A stretch of 64,000 nucleotides of DNA. Source: Eutypella sp. D-1. Its lineage: Eukaryota; Ascomycota; Sordariomycetes; Xylariales; Diatrypaceae. Under the pieces are notes generated by a model, which worked only from the letters and a program-made list of their open reading frames with translations, ran no database searches and was not told where the DNA came from. How positions within the stretch are numbered: position 1 is the stretch's first letter; every line of letters starts with the position of its first letter. Shown one piece after another: positions 1 to 10,400 of the stretch. Position numbers and translations under genes: made by a program. The DNA lies in NCBI GenBank assembly GCA_023313575.1, contig JAJTTP010000010.1, positions 310,001 to 374,000 on the forward strand, in the 5' to 3' direction.

Positions 1-2
1 TC

Positions 3-416
3 GTCGCCAACGAGACGCTTTACTCAGACACGTACTACGGCGCGACCAGCAACGGTCTAGACGGGATCAACGGCAACGACGACTATGAGGGCGAGGGAGA
101 CACCAAGAACGGCCACACCCACGTCGATCTCCCTTCGCTCCTACACGGCAAGCACCTCAGCGTCGACATCTCTCGCTGGCACCGCCTCATCAGTATCCGC
201 GTTAACGGTCGCACCAAGGTCTCGATCCAGGACGCCCTCGCCCGCGACGGTGTCGTCCAGGTCGTCGACAACGTACTATTCCCGCCGCACTCGCCCAAGG
301 GTAGCAATGAGGTCGACGGCGAGATGAGCGTCGAAGAGCTCATCGAGAGACTGCGCCCGCTCGTCGAGGACGAGCCCAAGGCTAATACCGACGATGAGTG
401 GGTTGGTGAATTGTGA
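3..416 (+). CDS. Fasciclin (FAS1) domain protein, C-terminal part
   Basis: The frame is open from the window edge to a TGA at 414-416, so this is the last 137 residues of a gene whose start lies to the left. The reading contains VDLPSLLHGKHLSVDISRW, then SIRVNGRTKVSIQDAL and GVVQVVDNVLFPP. These are the H2-like and terminal segments of a FAS1 module, in which a hydrophobic strand ends with V-x-D-x-V-L-x-P-P. After the module comes an acidic tail with EMSVEELIERLRPLVED, a helix often seen at the end of fungal FAS1 proteins. FAS1 proteins are usually secreted or membrane-linked adhesion modules; in filamentous fungi many are anchored or vacuolar. The N-terminus, signal peptide and any first FAS1 copy cannot be seen, so localisation is inferred. 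An antisense open frame at 83-433 is a shadow of this gene. Confidence 0.8.
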   Translation, partial: VANETLYSDTYYGATSNGLDGINGNDDYEGEGDTKNGHTHVDLPSLLHGKHLSVDISRWHRLISIRVNGRTKVSIQDALARDGVVQVVDNVLFPPHSPKGSNEVDGEMSVEELIERLRPLVEDEPKANTDDEWVGEL

Positions 417-2133
417 AGTCCGGATTGCCACAAGCTAAAAATGTGAACAATATTTCGATTTACGCCCCCTTTTCACCCCGTTGGAATTCATGGAGAGATT
501 ATGGGACGTATGGGAGGTTATATTGCTAGGCCTTATGTTCTGGCCTAAACGTGTGATCCGCCCTCTCGGTTAGGAGAACCGAGGAATGAGATGAAAATGA
601 AACCAAAAGCAAACTGTCATAGTTGCATTTACTTGCTTTATAGAAGATTAACCCACTCATTTAGCTGGAATGGTCACCATCACCGTTGTTGATTATTTTG
701 ATGACTTGGCCTGGGTAACGGCTAGGCGCATGGGACTATTTTGGGGACAAAAGCTACACACCGCCACTAGCTGGTAAGAAGAATATGCAGCTATAGAAAA
801 AAAAAAAAAGAATGACACTTATGATTCTAAGACTCTTGTCTTTACTTGACAATATAGCTTAGCTTGCCTTTCCAATCCATAGCCGATGAGTTAGCCAAGC
901 TTTCGCCCTTTCTTGGAATTGGGAGGGCTCTGGGAGATGGCGAGACCACGGACAATGACTACGACCTGTATACCTAGCTAGTACCCCTTTTGTTATCGCA
1001 TTGCCCGCGGAAGGCATGGATCTTGGGGCAATACGGATAATTGATTGACTAGATCTATTATACGGCGACGCGCCGTATGGGATAACCGCCAGTCAACTTG
1101 TTACATGGATCAAGCAGTGGCCATACAAGCAAGGCTTGAGATGAAAATTCCTGGAGAGCTGCCTTCCGAAAGTGGCAAGTAGACGCTGAATAGATAGATA
1201 TTGGCCTTCTGTCGGACATGGCCCTTCGTGGTATGACCCGGTCATAAACACTAGCGACTTGAGCCTGAGCAATGCTCGGCCTTCCGTCGCGTAATGGGTG
1301 TTTCTAGGGACCACGGTCACGATCTGGTATCACATCTCAATCCTATGATGGTGTGGATGCAGGTGGTCTCTTCTTATCTGCGTTAACCAGCGACTAAGGT
1401 CTCGAGTTATACGAACCGTGTACGTTAGACAATTCGCGGTGGAGGGTTGTACGCCGGCTCGCTCTATATGTTTAACCAACAAGCTTTTTTTATCAAGATC
1501 ACAATCGGGTCTACGGCAGGTGTAGTGTCCGCCGTTATGTTTAGCCCATGTCTGCCGGTGTACCACTGGTCAATCAGCCCATATGTGAGATATCTATCCG
1601 ACGCATGGTTGATCGATGGTGCATTGATTGTATTGAGGAGGCCGTGCGGCAGTCACTACTTTACCGGATACTCTAAGGGCTTCAATGGCGCTCAGCGACG
1701 CCTGTTTGCTTCAATTACTTTCTGAGAGTGTACGAATTGAATTATTGGTAGTTCGCGCCCGTAAAGCTGAAAGACCGGCGATGGGATGGGACTGATGGCG
1801 GGCTAAGGGCTTGGCATCGATATCTCCGGTCCCGTCCGCGAAGCCAAGAAACGGAGTCGTCCGGCTTGGCGTTGCTGGGTCAACGACCCATGAACAATTA
1901 ACGTCCTGTTTAAACTGGGTTCGCGGGCACGTCTTTCGTAAAACCCAGGCATCGAAATCCTATTTGGCTTCCCTAAATATCATACTAAGCTTCGTTTCTT
2001 CGCCATTTCCCCTTGAAATATACATAACTCTGTCATCATTAATCAGCCCGTCGCTCGACTCAATTTGCCGCCTCTTATCGTCTGCTTCCAATTACAACCG
2101 GCCATGCTGTTGACATCGTCGCAAGTGTCGGTG
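417..2133. other. Intergenic region, no supported gene
   Basis: Short open frames here (for example 1093-1320 on minus, 1447-1725 and 1811-2113 on plus) show no recognisable domain and are judged fortuitous. Visible structure: an A run near 798-810 and a perfect 8-bp inverted repeat at 1060-1067 / 1071-1078 with a 3-nt loop. The last few hundred bases should hold the promoter of the next gene. Confidence 0.6.
1060..1078. repeat. Perfect 8-bp hairpin (ATACGGCG/CGCCGTAT)
   Basis: ATACGGCG at 1060-1067 is followed after three bases by its exact reverse complement at 1071-1078. It lies in non-coding DNA far from a gene end, so a transcription terminator role is not indicated. Confidence 0.5.
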
Positions 2134-2833
2134 ATGATATCATCGGGAATTGGTACGCACCCAAAGACCCCTGTCAGGGCTAGAAGTTGAACTCGGACCT
2201 CCAGCCCTAACCTCACACAGCCAAAAAGGGCACTCTCTCGTTGTGGTACTGGACAAGGCTAACAAGCAACGTGCACGGGACCCCTGACGAACAGTCGTCC
2301 TCTTCACCAGCGCTCTCTTCCTCAGCGGCTACGTCGTGCAGCAGAAGACGCTGAGCAAGCTCCGCGTTGCCGTCTCCCAGCAGATGGCGCCCCGCCCCAG
2401 CCCCAAGATTTACCTGCCTGACCGGTTCAAGCAGGCCACCACCGAACTCGAGGACGGCACCGTTGTCGCTGTGGACGACGACAGCGATAATGACCGTGAC
2501 GACATCGCATCGCGCATTAATGACCTGCTACGCGAGGAACGGGGGATGGAGGGCTCGGCGGACGGGGTGCATGTGCGCCCTACAACAGAAGAGGACGCCT
2601 CCAGCCCCAATGTCGACTCAGGGGCGCAGAAACCCCTGCTGGCTGGAGACAATGATGACGAGCGGGTACCCAGAGACGATGAACTGAACATGGCGGCGGT
2701 AGTAACCGAGGGAGGCCCGGACAGCGAGGAGAAGCCCATTAGTAGGGCTGAGAGGAGACGTAGGATCAAGGCCGAGATCCAGCGTCTGTCGCAAGGTGAC
2801 GAGCCTGTCTACTACCAGCGCCGGCTATGGTAG
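2134..2833 (+). CDS. Small single-pass membrane protein, unknown function (2 exons)
   Basis: Exon 1 is only 19 nt (2134-2152). The intron 2153-2294 has donor GTACGC, a canonical branch site GCTAAC near 2259 and an ACAG acceptor. Exon 2 is 2295-2833. Joined, this gives 185 residues starting MISSGIVVLFTSALFLSGYV. Without the short exon the second block has no ATG before its hydrophobic segment; it would have to start at a GTG (2336) and lose the membrane helix, which is why I chose this start. The helix covers about residues 6-21. It is followed by a proline-rich PRPSPKIYLPDRF stretch, an acidic low-complexity middle (DDDSDNDRDD, NDDERVPRDDE), and a basic C-terminal helix SRAERRRRIKAEIQRL ending YYQRRLW. 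It has the look of a short membrane-anchored adaptor facing the cytosol or matrix. I do not recognise the family. Confidence 0.62.
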
Positions 2834-4195
2834 CCATGGGCATTTTGAGATTTGTTTTGGATATTGGTGGGGTTCGTATACGGTTCGGGTAATTTAGCTG
2901 TTGGGTATGTATATACAGGATGCATCTGGGTGAGGAAATCTACTTGTTTGGGCTTGGGAATTGGAGGTACAGCAAGGGGAGATGGGATACGTTTTTCTTT
3001 TCTTTTCTTTGCGAGCGTCTATTGTGATCTTTCGGTTATGTGGGCTATAATCTTTGTATGCTTTCTGGAGGAAATGTTCTTACAAAGGAACTGGAATACA
3101 TGGGAAATTGTTTGTATGCGCATACGATAAGTATGGCTCGCTGAGCTGCCAATGGATTGACCTAGTATGATTATGAGGATACAGCGACTACTAATAGACT
3201 ACCTGAGCTTGTCAGTGGGTGAGATGCCTAATGCTATTATCATTGTTGCCGGCCAAAGGTACGTATGTCCAAACAGGGATGGCGAAGAGAACAGATAGTA
3301 TTTTCATTGTTAACCATCCATGGATGCTTCTGATAACACCTCTTCGTGTCACTATTATTGCTATTTCTATGAAACTAGCTTGACTCTTGCAATGTGCCTC
3401 ATAAGCAAAACTATCCTGGGCTGGGCTCGGCAAAGCCATTATTATTAGCCGAGGATATACTGCCTAGTTTCTGCTATTCTTCTTTGTTGAAGAGGGTAGC
3501 TCTCTTGGAGTCAGGTAACTATGGCCTACATTGGATGCTTCACTAACGTGGCCCCCTTACCCCTACCCCTCCCCCTTTATTGACAGCCATGAAACCTATG
3601 TGTCGTAGAGAAAATAGAAGCTACATACTATATACATGTTTACCTTAGTCTAAGTCAAGTTAGAAAAGCGATAACGGAAATTATCAAGCTGTCACCGGAT
3701 CCTCACCTAGGCACATGATAAGATCTCGTCTTGTAGGATAGCTGTGATGATATCAATCTACCCGGTCTTGTGACTCGGGACTCATTTCTGTGATATCTGT
3801 GCCAAATGTTTGTTCTCGTTAAATGCGTTTCAGGACAGGGCCTGTTATACTATGATTCGAGGATAGGAGCTGTAATATTTCTTTGTAGACAAGAGCCTAC
3901 ACTAATTCCATTCCTTTGTTGTGCACAAAATGCCCACCACCATACATTGTGACAACAAACTCCATTCAGCTGTTTCAAAATAGAAGAACAATACAATTGT
4001 TGTGGAACTACCCAGTTCTGTTCGTATGATACTGGAGAATATAAAAATACCAGCAACGTCTTCCAAAATCTACAACAGCCACACAGAAAACCAAGCAACT
4101 CCAAATACTACCTTTTACAAAGTACAACGTGTAAATAAAGGACAGGGAAAAAAGATTGCCCAACTAGTTCACCAATAGCTTAAGATACAGCCAAG
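2834..4195. other. Intergenic region, no supported gene
   Basis: This holds the 3' flank of the upstream gene (T/C tract TTTTCTTTTCTTTTCTTTG near 2994-3012), a C-rich pyrimidine tract at about 3549-3578, a palindromic CATCCATGGATG near 3316-3327, and A-rich sequence just before the next start codon. Short open frames at 2852-3130, 3212-3439 and 3850-4104 lack coding character. Confidence 0.6.
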
Positions 4196-5446
4196 ATGTC
4201 TTTCTCTCGACCCAACATTGCTTTCGCTTTCGACATCGATGGTGTCCTTGTCAGGGGTAGGGAGCCACTTCCCGAGGCCAAGGAGACACTCCAAATGTTG
4301 CAGAAGAAAGGCATCCCCTTCATCTTCCTGACCAATGGCGGCGGTCTCACGGAGGCGGCCCATATCGCCAACCTGGAACAACGCCTCGGGCTGAGCTTAA
4401 ACGAACAGCAGATTGTCCAATCCCACACGCCATTCCACGGCTTGAAGGAGCAGTACCAAGACAAGACCATTCTGGTCCTTGGTGGGCATGGTCAAAACGT
4501 CCGCCAGCTGGCACATGACTACGGATTCAACAAGGTGGTGACGTCCTCAGACATCATGATCGGGTGCGAGCACACCCACCCGTTCCCCGAGATGACTGTA
4601 GCGCACCATGTTGAGCACGGCCGGCCTTATGAATCCTCTTTGAAAGACACGCGTATCCACGCCATCCTCGTCTGGTCCTCGCCCCGGGACTGGTGCCTCG
4701 ACATGCAGGTCGTGACGGACCTGCTACTGTCGAAGGGTGGTGTTCTCGGCACGGTCTCGGACAAAAATGGCAACCCCTACCTCAAGAACCGGGGATTCCA
4801 GGGGGATGATCAACCGAGGCTCTATTTCTGTAACCCTGATATTGAGTGGGCTACCAAGCACAGTCAGCCCCGATTCGCTCAGGGTGCCTTCCGCGAGGCG
4901 CTCGAAGGTGTCTGGAGCAAGATTACCGAGAGCAGGATGAAGGACAAGGGTTTCACCGAGGACAAGTTGAATACCAAGGACATGACGACCAAGGATAAGA
5001 AGATAGTCAAGAAAAGCTCCAAGAAGATCACCAAGTCCAAGAAGATCACCAAGGCCAAGAAGACCATCGAGACCAAAAAGATCATCGAGCGTATGAGGGC
5101 GGCCAAGAACAAGAAGGTGAAGCTCCTGTACACGCTCTACGGAAAGCCCACGGCGAAGACGTACCAGTACGCGGAGGACACGCTTTTGAAGTTTAACAAC
5201 ACTGTTGCCAACAGCGGTGATGCCTCCTCGATCCCGATCCAGACCGTCTACATGATCGGCGACAACCCTGCATCTGACATCGCTGGTGCCAACGCCCACG
5301 TATCGGAGAATGGCCTCAATTGGAGAAGCGTGCTGGTCGAGAGTGGTGTCTACGTTAGTGGTACGACTCCTGCTCATAAGCCGACCCATATCGCGAAGAA
5401 CGTCAAGGAGGCGGTGGAATGGGCACTGATGCAGGAGAATCACTAG
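4196..5446 (+). CDS. HAD-superfamily hydrolase, HDHD5/CECR5-like (subclass IIA)
   Basis: A single-exon, 416-residue protein. HAD motif I is FDIDGVL at residues 12-18, with nucleophile Asp13 and general acid Asp15. Motif II is FLTNGGG with Thr46-Asn47, and the C-terminal motif is MIGDNPASDIAGA with Asp356 and Asp361. The cap lies between motif II and the C-terminal core, as in class IIA enzymes related to p-nitrophenyl phosphatases, human HDHD5 and yeast YKR070W. YGKPTAKTYQYAEDTL near 315-330 is the family signature before motif IV. The substrate is not predictable; relatives are mitochondrial, but no presequence precedes motif I here. Oddity: residues about 246-308 form a strongly lysine-rich, repetitive insert (KKITKSKKITKAKKTIETKK) just before the conserved LLYTLYGKPTA segment, making the protein longer than a compact family member. 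The ATG follows an A-rich leader, and no upstream in-frame ATG fits. Confidence 0.9.
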   Translation: MSFSRPNIAFAFDIDGVLVRGREPLPEAKETLQMLQKKGIPFIFLTNGGGLTEAAHIANLEQRLGLSLNEQQIVQSHTPFHGLKEQYQDKTILVLGGHGQNVRQLAHDYGFNKVVTSSDIMIGCEHTHPFPEMTVAHHVEHGRPYESSLKDTRIHAILVWSSPRDWCLDMQVVTDLLLSKGGVLGTVSDKNGNPYLKNRGFQGDDQPRLYFCNPDIEWATKHSQPRFAQGAFREALEGVWSKITESRMKDKGFTEDKLNTKDMTTKDKKIVKKSSKKITKSKKITKAKKTIETKKIIERMRAAKNKKVKLLYTLYGKPTAKTYQYAEDTLLKFNNTVANSGDASSIPIQTVYMIGDNPASDIAGANAHVSENGLNWRSVLVESGVYVSGTTPAHKPTHIAKNVKEAVEWALMQENH

Positions 5447-5731
5447 GTCTCGGCTCCGTAGGCATACAAGGTGAAAGAGTGATGGTGCAGCATCTACGAC
5501 AGGCCGATTCTAGCTGGTGTTTGACATCTTTAAATCGTGCCAGACGCATGTGTAGAAGAGCTAGTGTAATGAGAACTTTAGATTGATATCCTAGCTAAGA
5601 AATAGGAAATTTGTGTGCAAAGGGCTTTGCTATGTGCTTTAATAATACGTCTAGATGTGGTACCGCATATTGATTAACAAGTAATATCGTATATACGCAC
5701 AGTGTCCTAAAGATAATAATAGTATTTAATG

Positions 5732-6075
5732 TTTTTTTTTTTAAAAAAGCGTGAACCTTTTCCCTTAAAGGGGGTGCGTGGGTGGGGGGCCAAAAAAAAA
5801 GGAATTTAGGCGGTCATGTAAACTTATAATATGCTCCGTCATAGGAAGTGAGTGATTTTGAAGCCCGATATCCGTATTGGATATTTATCAATCGATAGGC
5901 GAGAATACCCGAAGGTAATACCCGAATAAAATCTTTTAAACTCACTTCCGATCAGGCTCGGTTCTATGTATAAGCCCAAGGCTTATGTCCATGGAGGATT
6001 TGAACGTTGCACCTCTCCAGTCAGGATTGGACTGAAAGGAATGGTGTAACCCCCTAGACCACCCGAAAGGGGGAA
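5732..6075 (-). repeat. tRNA-like A-box/B-box element (possible SINE or pol III RNA remnant)
   Basis: Read on the minus strand, TGGTCTAGGGGG (6061 to 6050) resembles a tRNA A box and GTTCAAATC (6005 to 5997) matches the B-box consensus GWTCRANNC exactly, about 45 nt downstream. A D-stem GGTG/CACC can be drawn around the A box. The T-stem does not pair and the anticodon loop lacks U33, so it is not a functional tRNA. Downstream on the same strand lie a T9 run (5800 to 5792), a possible pol III terminator, and an A11 run (5742 to 5732) that could be a SINE tail. No target-site duplication was visible. It may be a degenerate tRNA, a tRNA-derived SINE, or an unannotated pol III RNA. Confidence 0.4.
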
Positions 6076-6208
6076 TCTCTCCAGACACAGAGGCCTTGTT
6101 TGTTGGAAAAGCTTGCGTTTATTTTACCTTAAAGCACCTTTCTGCGGAGGGAAGGCAGGCAGGTACTTTCCTCATCTGGACCACCAATAGTCTCCTAGCA
6201 TTGGTCGT

Positions 6209-6415
6209 ACCTACCTAGGTAAGTAGCTTAGTATAGGTAGGCATTTACAATAGGTAAGCACAGGTAGGTAATAGGTAGCTCCTACTGGACCCCTCGCACC
6301 TACCCCTCCACCACCACCCCTCCTCCCTCATCCCTCCATTATCCCAAGCAGCTCCAGAATCAGCAGCTAGCTACTCACTTACCTACCTAGGTACCTAGGT
6401 AGCTACTCACTTACC
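6209..6415. repeat. TACCTAGGTA-type palindromic repeat cluster
   Basis: ACCTACCTAGGTAAGTAG (from about 6209) and a longer run of ACCTACCTAGGTACCTAGGTAG (about 6381-6402) alternate with GGTAGGTAATAGGTAG-like units. The same motif family recurs in many intergenic gaps of this window. Confidence 0.75.
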
Positions 6416-6571
6416 TAGCTACACACCTACCCTTAGTTTCTCACTTTTTTCATAATAATTTTCTCGTAACAAACAAAACCTAACATAACCTACGAGACTA
6501 TAAGCAACCACGACCTACTCATACATTGTCTTTTTTTTTTCAATCCGACAGTGTAACTGTATTCCATCACG

Positions 6572-7423
6572 ATGTCCCTCAGACGACGCAATGGCAACCC
6601 GGCACCGCTAATTGATGTGCTACCGCGCGATGGCTTCGTGTGGCGCACAATCTGGGGCCAAAAGAGACTGTTGAGCAATGCTGAATGCAGAATGGTCACT
6701 TCTCACATGAAGTCGCTCCTTCCCGCTTACACTAAGCCACATGTCGAGACTGCAATTGTCAAGATGTTCTCGGCCGCCACTTCCCAGTTCACTGGCCCAA
6801 TTTCCTGCTCTAACACTGAGTTCTGGGGCCAGGTGAAGACGATGGTTGTCTGGCTCCGCGGCATGGGCAATGAGGACATTACGAAGTTCTCCTGGAAGGT
6901 GCTTTCGGCGCGCTGCGTTGCACTTGAAATCCATGACACGAAGCTGGAGAGCGCCTTGAGCCCCTCTGATGTACCTGCGGAGATTAAGGGAGTTGCCGCT
7001 GAGGCCGTAGATGCATTCATTTCGAAGCTACGCAAGACGCAGACCTCAGAAGTCTGCAACGAACTCTTCCCTAGGTGGACCCGGGATGAATTCAATCAGG
7101 GGGATGAGGCCTCGACTAACGCCGCGTTTCTGCAGGTTGGTCTTTCCTTAATAATGATCTCTACGTCACCTGCCTTCTGTCTCTAATTCTGGTATACCTA
7201 GGCTATCGAGAACCACAAGAACGGCCTAACTTTAAGCGGCAAGCCCAAGTTTGGTGGCAGAAGCGACGGCCCCGCCACTGAGGGCAACTACGATGGGGAT
7301 GAGTACGACGAGGGCGAGTACGATGAGGACGAGTACTACGACGAGGATGAGTACTACGACGAGGAAGGCGCAGAGGAGGAAGGTGCCGAGGAGGACGGCG
7401 ATATCGAGATGGAGGATGCATAA
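6572..7423 (+). CDS. Unknown protein with acidic Asp/Glu/Tyr tail (2 exons)
   Basis: Exon 1 is 6572-7135 (188 codons, phase 0). The intron 7136-7201 (66 bp) has donor GTTGGT, a branch-like CTCTAATTC and acceptor CTAG. Exon 2 is 7202-7423, giving 261 residues. Without splicing the frame reads into VGLSLIMIS and stops; the spliced reading continues AIENHKNGLTLSGKPKFGGR into a low-complexity acidic tail (EYDEDEYYDEDEYYDEE) ending DIEMEDA. The N-terminal part is mixed globular sequence (FVWRTIWGQKRLLSNAECRM) with few repeats, and the start MSLRRRNG is basic. No family is recognised. The acidic, tyrosine-punctuated tail suggests binding to basic partners such as histones or ribosomal proteins, but that is inference only. 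The first ATG after a T-rich leader was taken as the start. Confidence 0.72.
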
Positions 7424-10400
7424 TTGGAAGTCACTACTAAGAGATGGAAGGTGCCCCAAACCCAGGATAGGGAAGTTAATACCAACATTCGACTTCAGGT
7501 ATAGAGGTTGTTGGCATTGAATCACATGGAGAATAGATGGCTGGGCGTTATTAGATAAGCAAATGAAGTCACCTTTGTTTATGATTCTCCACATTAATAA
7601 GCGGCAGCTAAGCCGCTAGCCACTTAAAAGCAGAGAAAAATTTCCTAAAACATCTACTTGATTAAGGCATTAGCCAATCATAAGCCACCATGATATCATT
7701 TTCTTGTAGTCGTTCCTTTTCTCTCCACATTAAGCTATGTTCTGTTGGCAGGTACGGAATACGGAGTGGAAGGTGCACACAAAAATTTCTAGTAGACCTC
7801 TATATAAGCGGATAAAGATTCATCTTAATAGCATAAAAAAATCAGCATGATCAGTGACACACATTTGGATATCTGGCATTTTAATTTGATCACCACTATA
7901 TCATCCCGATTATCTTGATTCTGCTCATTGGTCTGTACCTGCCGATGTATTCAGATTCAAGGTACCTAGGTACATAGGGTGTGAATGGCATGGGTATATG
8001 TACCTAAGTACCCCCCACCTCTTTCCCGGACCTGCCCCGCCCCCGCCCCCGCTCCGTATTATCGTCCGCTACCTGGGTACCTTTCTCCGGCATGGCGGGG
8101 TCTTATGTAGGTACCTAGCGTCAAGAGCAGGTGTCCATTACTACCTAGGTACCTAGGTAGGTCTCGATTACCTACATATTATGATAAATCGACACCTGAT
8201 CTGCTTATGTACACATTCCAAGACCGTGTAATGCTGCATAGACGTCATACACGCGCTTTAACAACGTATGAAATGAAACTATCAGTTATTATGAGATACG
8301 TATTGACTGTGTCAAAGCTGTCTAGCAGGACTAAAATCGCAGAGAGACTCCTTTACCACAATCTCAATAGCTTGCGAAGCTTTGTGGACGAGGGGAGTAG
8401 GGGTGATAATCGACTGGGTTGCAAGCTTGAATGCGGTCGACGGTTTGTGGGTGTCGATGTGGGAATCCCCGAGATTGTAATAACCGCAATACGTGTGCTG
8501 AAAAGCATACATGCGGCGGTTGCTAGAATGAATCCGCAGCCAGCTGGCATAAGCCTGGTCGAAAGATATCGCGAGGGTGCTGGGCCATTCGCCAGTCTCA
8601 CTGGCTTAAAAATCAGACTCTCTCAAATGCGCTCAGGGTGTCTTGTGCGGAAGCGAAGTTAGCCTTCAGTGATGACATGCTGCAGTAAATCCCTCGTAAA
8701 GTAAGTATTCAAAAGTAGTGTTTCAAGCACGCCTTTGGTGAATTCATATTACACATGCAGCACGAAGTCTTCCAAGCAAGACACTTAATTATGTTTGACC
8801 CTTGGACCTCCCCATTTAAACGCAGGACGCCATCCTCAGAAAGCAGAGAGATAGAACCACATAACCAACACGACTATGTACCTGCCTGTCTCCCAGTGCC
8901 AGAGTGTGTGTATCTCTACCCTCGTTTTGGTACTTGAACACTAGTAAGCTGGGATGCCGATCTGGATGGGAGGTGCGGCCTAACCAGAAGAGCGGTCCGT
9001 AGAATATGTCGCGAGGTTCTACCACATAGAGAGCTCGACCATCTGATGGAATAGATAGTTTGAATAGTTTAGTCTCACTGTTCTTTCTCTCATATTAGTA
9101 GAGTGGTTCCTAATGGCCTAATGATAAGTCGCGGGATAGACTGAAGGGCGAATTAGGAGAGGGGTGATATCCGATGTAGCTGCCAAGTGCTTGGGTTGAG
9201 TCACGGAGGGACGAAACAAGCGTCACAATGCTCCCAGATTTCCTACATCAGATTGCGAATACACAATTTTTCTGGCATAGGAACTCATGTCGCATTTCAA
9301 GTCTACCTTGGATGTAGAACTATCTAAAATCAGAACAATCACCCAAGCCCAGGCCCAATCTACCCCAATCTACCAGCCTGCCCGTCGACATGGTCGAATC
9401 CTCTAGCAAGGCAAGATGATATTCGGGCGATGCGAAGAAGAGGGAGAATGCCGCGTGGAATAAGGTAATAATATAAGGAGACAAAACAAACGCAAGGCTG
9501 GTCGTCATGAGCAGCATGAACGACCCGCAGAATCCCCCCCGATTGTACCCGGGGTCAGTATGCACCCTATGCACCTTATGCACAGAACAACTCCTGGAGA
9601 AATCAACGAGAACCGTGGCAATGGCCAATACCAAAGGATAGAACAGAACTTTTAGAGCTGCCTTAGCAAGCAGCGCGCCTCCCATCCGTCTAAGCCCCGG
9701 TACTCCTCGACCCGACGCCGATGTGATGCCAATCCCGGTGCTGGTCCTGATCCTGTATACCGTTCTTCCCACAGCCCCGTCATACTCCAGATAAGAAACC
9801 ATAAAATGAGAAACGATGAAAACGGAGTCTTGCGCCGCACTGCTCCGCCTTGCACCCCCTTCTCCTATTGACGTCCACAGGGACAAAAGCGAGTAAAATC
9901 CGTTGCCTTGCCGTGGGGCACCAATCTATAGGGGCAATTGACAAAGAGAAGGAATAAATCGGGAAATTTGGAACAAAAGAAACAATCTGGCTTTCCGTCG
10001 TTGCGTTCGGCGCTGGTGGGGCCCGCCATTCAAGACTCCGGAAACTCCGGGACGGGTCTGGAGCCCGAGCCTGATAATTGGAGATATGATACGGTGGGAT
10101 CGCAGTGATCAACGAGACCCATGCCGCGATGCCCATTCCATTGAGATGAATGGCTGAGTAAAGATAAGAATGTATAATAAACCAGGATGAAAACCATTCG
10201 CAAGGGGACCGCGAACTGCGCATGTCCCGGTCCCAAATGGACAAAAGCGCCAAACGCCAAACGTCGTGGAAACTTCGTGGAAAGAAAATACTCCAGCAGA
10301 ATAACCGTATCTGGTGGTATATGAAAAGCACAACGCGAACCTCGCTATCAGGTGCTACTCGCTATGTCACTATATGCTGGCAGCGATGATCATGATGGTG

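Larger units (their letters stand above)
5447..6571. other. Intergenic region with pol III-like element and TACCTAGG repeats
   Basis: No protein gene is seen. The 3' flank of the HAD gene runs to about 5700. From about 5732 to 6075 lies a minus-strand element with tRNA-like promoter boxes (separate entry). From 6200 to 6420 come repeated ACCTAGGT/TAGGTA motifs. C/T-rich sequence at 6300-6345 and a T run at 6531-6540 precede the start of the next gene. Confidence 0.6.

Noticed and set aside
8207..8662. 151-residue plus-strand open frame
   Set aside because: No domain, overlapping long frames on the other strand, no promoter or splice support; likely chance.
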